64,000 bases of DNA, taken from Istiophorus platypterus (taxonomy: Eukaryota > Chordata > Actinopteri > Istiophoriformes > Istiophoridae). Shown one piece after another: positions 60,174-64,000 of this stretch. Every line of letters begins with the position of its first letter. Position 1 is the stretch's first letter. A model generated the notes under the pieces. It made no database searches. It was not told where the DNA came from and saw only the letters and a list, made by a program, of their open reading frames with translations. The position numbers were made by a program, and so were the translations under genes. The stretch covers positions 8,779,575 through 8,843,574 of the forward strand of contig CM029122.1 of NCBI GenBank assembly GCA_016859345.1, written 5' to 3'.

Positions 60174-63100
60174 GTGGATGCAAGGTTGACGCCCCTGGCA
60201 GCGATGGGGCTGGATCGAGGCACTCTGATACATGATGGTCTTCGTCTTCATGGTGGTGTTGTGTATCCAGGGATCAGAGCACTACCAGCGGAGAAGAGCA
60301 GAGAGACGCCCACCCTCCCCCTCACTTATAACAGGGATGGCCTCCCAGAGCTCATCTACAAGCCTGATGGCCCCCTGGACAGTCGTAAACCCACTAATGG
60401 ATACCTGGGCCTTTACAAGGGTACTCCTCCAAGTCTCCACAAGCCTGTACTCGTTACTGGAGCCGGAGCTGAAGGTCTAGGCTTGGAACGCAGAGTAGGG
60501 CCTGGAGAAAAAGCATCTGAGCTGGGCTTAGCGACTGCTGGTGGCAGCTACCTCCGCCTGCCATGGCTCAGCCCCTACCCTGAAGCTAGCATGTATCCCT
60601 TCATGGACACATCCAAGTACGCGGCTCTAAACATGTACAAAGCCTCCTTGCTCAGCCAACCCAACCCCTACCTTCCCCAGCACCTGGCCTACCCCTCTCT
60701 GTGTGCAGCTCAGGGGGGTAATGTTAACCCTGCTGCGGCTGCGTCTGCTGCTGAGAGGCTCTACTATATGCCGCCCTATCCACCCTCTCCCATCTCCTCT
60801 CCCCTGGTGGCACCGCCCATGAGGATTCCAGCAGTCACAGTGGCACCTACATCACTAGTACACTGCCAGGACAAGGGGCTTGGTGTTCCGCCTCCATTTG
60901 CACAGCAACTTCACCAACCTTCCCCTCATCCTCAGCACCATCAGGCTGCTATTGACAGGGACCGGTCCCCAAGCAGGAGCAGCAGACCAAGCAGGCCTCC
61001 CTCTAGGAAGGGCTCTAGCAACAATAATAACACCAGCAGTACTAGCACCAGTGGTGGGAATAATCTGCCTACTGATTCCTCTTCTCATGCATCCTCTCGG
61101 CTTCCCCAGCCTCCCCCTGCCCTCATTGACAGTTCACTGGACTTACAAAGGCCAGTTGCGAGGATAGGACAACCGCCCACCTCATCCACTTCATCGGTAT
61201 CTGCCTCGTCGTCATCCACGCAGTCCATTCCTCATCCATTCTCTGTGTGCAGCATGGCATCAGAGCAGCCCTCTCCTGCCCGGCCCAGCCCCCACAAACC
61301 CAGGCCAAGAGATGGGGCATCTGAGCACAGATGTGTAGGGGTGGAGAGGAGACCCAGCAGGTCACCCTCCAAACCTAGTTTTGAGAGGCCAGCTCACCAA
61401 CCCCAAGCAACCAAAGACTCAGCAGAGAAGCCCTTAGATCTGTCTGGAAGAATACTTGAGTTTGGATTGCCTCCCAACGGATTCCCAGTTAAGATGGACA
61501 CTATAGCATCCAGTGCACGTTATGGACTGCCCCCTAGCCTAAAAGAGAACCTGTCTCTCTCTCCTTCGTCTCACCCCCACTCTGTGGTCAGCAGCACTTC
61601 TTCAAAGGCCTCAGAGAGGCCAGAGATGATCAGCACTTTACACTCCTCCTGGGTCGTACCTAGCCCATCTCCTTCCCATACACAGCACACGCCAGGTTTG
61701 CCCCCCTCTCCGAGGCCTAATGCGGACCTGGGCCTCTCACAAGCCAAAGGCTCCTCACCCTCCGTCATCAAACACAAGAGTCTGGAGAGAGTACTCCCTC
61801 AGCAACGCAGCTCATCCTGCCCAAGAATTGGGGAGCCCAACCATAATGTTTGCCCTCCTCAACACTCTGGCTCCCCTCTGGTCAGCTCCAGGGCTCTTTC
61901 TCCCAAACCCAATGGGGAAAGGGTCAAACACAGCCCCGGCCAATCAGAACAACCCTCAGTTGTGGGCCATCACAGAGAAGGGACAGAGAAGTCCTCCCTG
62001 TCCACTAAGAGAGGTGAAACGACTCCAGAGGTTTCATCATATAAGAGACCCTGTTTAGAGAACGGTCACCCTCCTGGCCACCTTTACCTCCCTCAAAGTG
62101 ACGCTTACCTGAACCACAGTTTGGCCTATGCCAATAGATACCTGCACTACTCCATCCCTGATGGCATGGGGCTACACTCTCTACCAATCACAGGGAAAGG
62201 GCCAGTCTACCCTCACCAAGTATTGCTTGGCAGCAACAGCCTTTACCCAACCCACCTGGCAGCAAAACACTCTTTACCCTACCACAACCTCCCAGCTGGT
62301 CCAGGAGGGGAGTACCTCACTTATAACTCGCAGGAGATGGCCCATCCCCTGATGCAGAGTCACTCAGACAACAAGCTACCAGAAAGGGGAGATGCAACTT
62401 TGAAGCCCCGGGGACAGGAGAAATCACGGGGAACTGTTGAAGATTGTGGGGGCCACAGAGACCACAGTATTGGGAAAGAGATAGGCGAAGGAAGCCAAAT
62501 AAAGCCTGATAGGGAAACAGGAACACAAGGACAGGGTGGCAGTCTAAGCAAAGCTCCCACTTCCTCTGTAACATCCAGAGAAAAGATTGTCTGCATTGAC
62601 CTTGTACACTCAGACACAGATATTGAGTCTACCCCAACAGTCCACAAACAGCCCTCTGGCGAGACCAGCACTAAAGTTAACCAAAATGAATGTTGCCATA
62701 GTAACCAAAATCTGACAAAGACTGACTATGAGCCAAAACACCAACACCACCTTTCCCATTCTTATCCAATCCACTCTGGACAGAGCCCCACCCTGAAGCC
62801 CAGTCATACTGACAGACAGCCAGAATCTCCCTTTGGGAAACCAAAGGTTCATCAGGACACAGACTGTCCTACAGTGACATCCAGCACATCCCCAACTTCT
62901 CCAGGGCAGAACGCCCAGGCAGAGGAGAGCCTGGAGGAACGGAGTCCCAGCCCAGACCCTGGTGACCAAGACCAGAGCACCTTGCGCTGTGCCCGCACAT
63001 CTGGCGAGCGCAGCTCTGGTAAGGACAAAGGGGACCGGGACAGCCGAGCTCTTCACCTCACCCAGCACTGCGCAGATGTGGTGAACGAATCAGTCCAGGA

Positions 63101-63341
63101 AAAAATGTGTGAGAGAGAGACTGAGAAGGAAGACAGTATTGTTGACCTGGGAGAGTCTCAAGGGGAAGGGGATGAGGAGGAAGAAGAGGGTAACCAGATT
63201 TCATCCAAAAGCTCTCGTAGATCCAGTCTGGCCAAGAGGATTGCTAACTCCTCAGGCTATGTCGGCGACCGCTTTAAATGTGTCACCACTGAGCTGTATG
63301 CTGACTCCAGCAAGCTGAGCCGTGAACAGAGAGCTCTGCAG
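60174..63341 (+). CDS. bcor: bcor, giant internal exon (BCL6 corepressor N-terminal two thirds)
   Basis: This exon has 1,056 uninterrupted codons, phase 0 at both ends, between a TTTAG acceptor and CTGCAG|GTAAGA. BCOR is a nuclear corepressor and a PRC1.1 subunit that is recruited by BCL6. Exon residues numbered from its first codon: 13-33 match the human N-terminal DRTGLIREGLR block; 280-305 are Asn/Ser/Thr-rich; PLDLS is at 420-424 (CtBP-type motif); the BCL6-binding motif is RPEMISTLHSSWVVP at 482-496; QQRSSSCPR is at 543-551 and GKGPVYPH at 674-681; an acidic run DEEEEE is at 1000-1005; and 1021-1056 are the strongly conserved KRIANSSGYVGDRFKCVTTE block ending SREQRALQ. Ankyrin and PUFD exons lie beyond the window. 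The open frame runs on to 63,425 but those codons are intronic. BCORL1 is less likely because the BCL6-binding motif is present. Confidence 0.95.
61617..61661 (+). other. bcor: BCL6 BTB-domain-binding motif of bcor
   Basis: It encodes RPEMISTLHSSWVVP. The human peptide that occupies the BCL6 BTB lateral groove contains RSEIISTAPSSWVVP. Ser-Thr and the SSWVVP core are unchanged, so BCL6 binding is probably kept. Confidence 0.85.
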
Positions 63342-64000
63342 GTAAGACTATTAACACTTGTGGGTGTATGTACAGTACAGGATATATTCGGCTCAAGCTG
63401 GTGGTGGGCTGCAGAGAGGTCATAATGACCAACGTTTCTTATATGCAGACATTTCAAACATACCTTCAGTTCTAACATCCACGCAGGAATAAACCCCCCA
63501 AGGGCCACCGTCTTTATTCCCTTTCTGCATTACTTAGAACTGCCTGTGGAACAAACCCTGCATGAAATTGGCATACTGCATTTACAACACAGTGTACAAC
63601 ACAATAATATAAGTGCTGTCATGCTACTGTTCTGGCCATAGGCTTGATCCTCCCCTTAGTTTATCATTGTCTTAGTGAGCTGGTGCAAGGCTAGTCGAGG
63701 CCCTCTATCAGGAAGGGCAGTTCAAAGGTTAACCAGGGCTGCCAACTCTGTATGGTGATTAGTGAGCAGTCATTGTAAAGGTTATTTCTGTGCGTGCGTG
63801 TTTGTGTGTCCGTACGTGCTTGTCCTTGTGTGACTGCCTTGGGGCTAAAGCATGTGTTAGTGCTGACTGTGCTGTAGAGCTTTATACTGTAGTTTCAGAG
63901 CATGACTGTGGCAGCCTCACAGTTCACACTGCCTTTGGCTATGCTTAACCCCAAGGTTAGGGGCAGTGGAGGGCTTGCAGTGTGCTTAAAAACCAGCAGT
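63342..64000 (+). other. bcor: Start of the next bcor intron
   Basis: It begins GTAAGA and continues to the window end. A GT-rich patch lies at 63,790-63,830. I see no further exon. Confidence 0.8.

Noticed and set aside
60174..60176. GTG as a bcor start codon
   Set aside because: The codon is Val in the middle of a conserved stretch joined to the preceding exon, and it follows directly on a splice acceptor.
60174..63341. Identification as bcorl1 rather than bcor
   Set aside because: The ISTxxSSWVVP BCL6-binding motif and QQRSSSCPR block match BCOR.
63342..63425. Extension of the bcor open frame past 63,341
   Set aside because: CTGCAG|GTAAGA is a consensus donor exactly where BCOR conservation stops (REQRALQ). 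The further codons are intronic.

Overview
The window looks like teleost fish chromosomal DNA, probably from a percomorph. The evidence is small exons with GT-AG junctions inside long introns, very dense (CA/GT)n and (CT)n microsatellites, several dispersed repeats of types familiar from fish genomes, and a recognisable vertebrate bcor gene. No RNA gene, CRISPR array or viral gene was recognised. Apart from the giant bcor exon, most long open frames here are translated microsatellites.

Region 1 (43 to about 37,150, + strand) is the 3' part of a seven-transmembrane receptor gene. Six exons (43-81, 5005-5083, 8708-8755, 14563-14645, 27923-28070, 35351-35518) join in frame. They encode the end of extracellular loop 2, TM5, a basic loop 3, TM6, TM7 and an acidic tail. 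Motif order and spacing match the Dictyostelium-type (class E) cAMP receptor fold, as in genes annotated cyclic AMP receptor-like in fish. A seventh, phase-preserving 57-base exon at 33818-33874 is possible. The 5' half of the gene lies left of the window. Its introns carry two copies of a short inverted-repeat transposon, a foldback element with telomere-like core, other dispersed repeats and a nearly perfect 1.08-kb tandem duplication.

Region 2 (about 37.2-59.9 kb) has no confidently recognised coding exon. It holds CpG- and GC-rich blocks at about 41.2-43.3 kb and 47.9-57.9 kb, a 0.6-kb pure pyrimidine minisatellite, several consensus splice donors without a proven partner, a short upstream ORF, a perfect 17-bp hairpin and G-quadruplex-type tracts. 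I read this as the promoter, leader-exon and first-intron territory of bcor.

Region 3 (59,883-64,000, + strand) is the 5' coding part of bcor, the BCL6 corepressor. It comprises an 82-base exon, a 209-base intron with a GC donor, and a 3,168-base exon containing the BCL6-binding motif, a PLDLS motif and the conserved block that ends at a consensus donor at 63341. The ankyrin-repeat and PUFD exons expected downstream lie outside the window. The exon with the initiator codon was not located.

The two genes lie head to tail. Nothing in the sequence suggests they act together.
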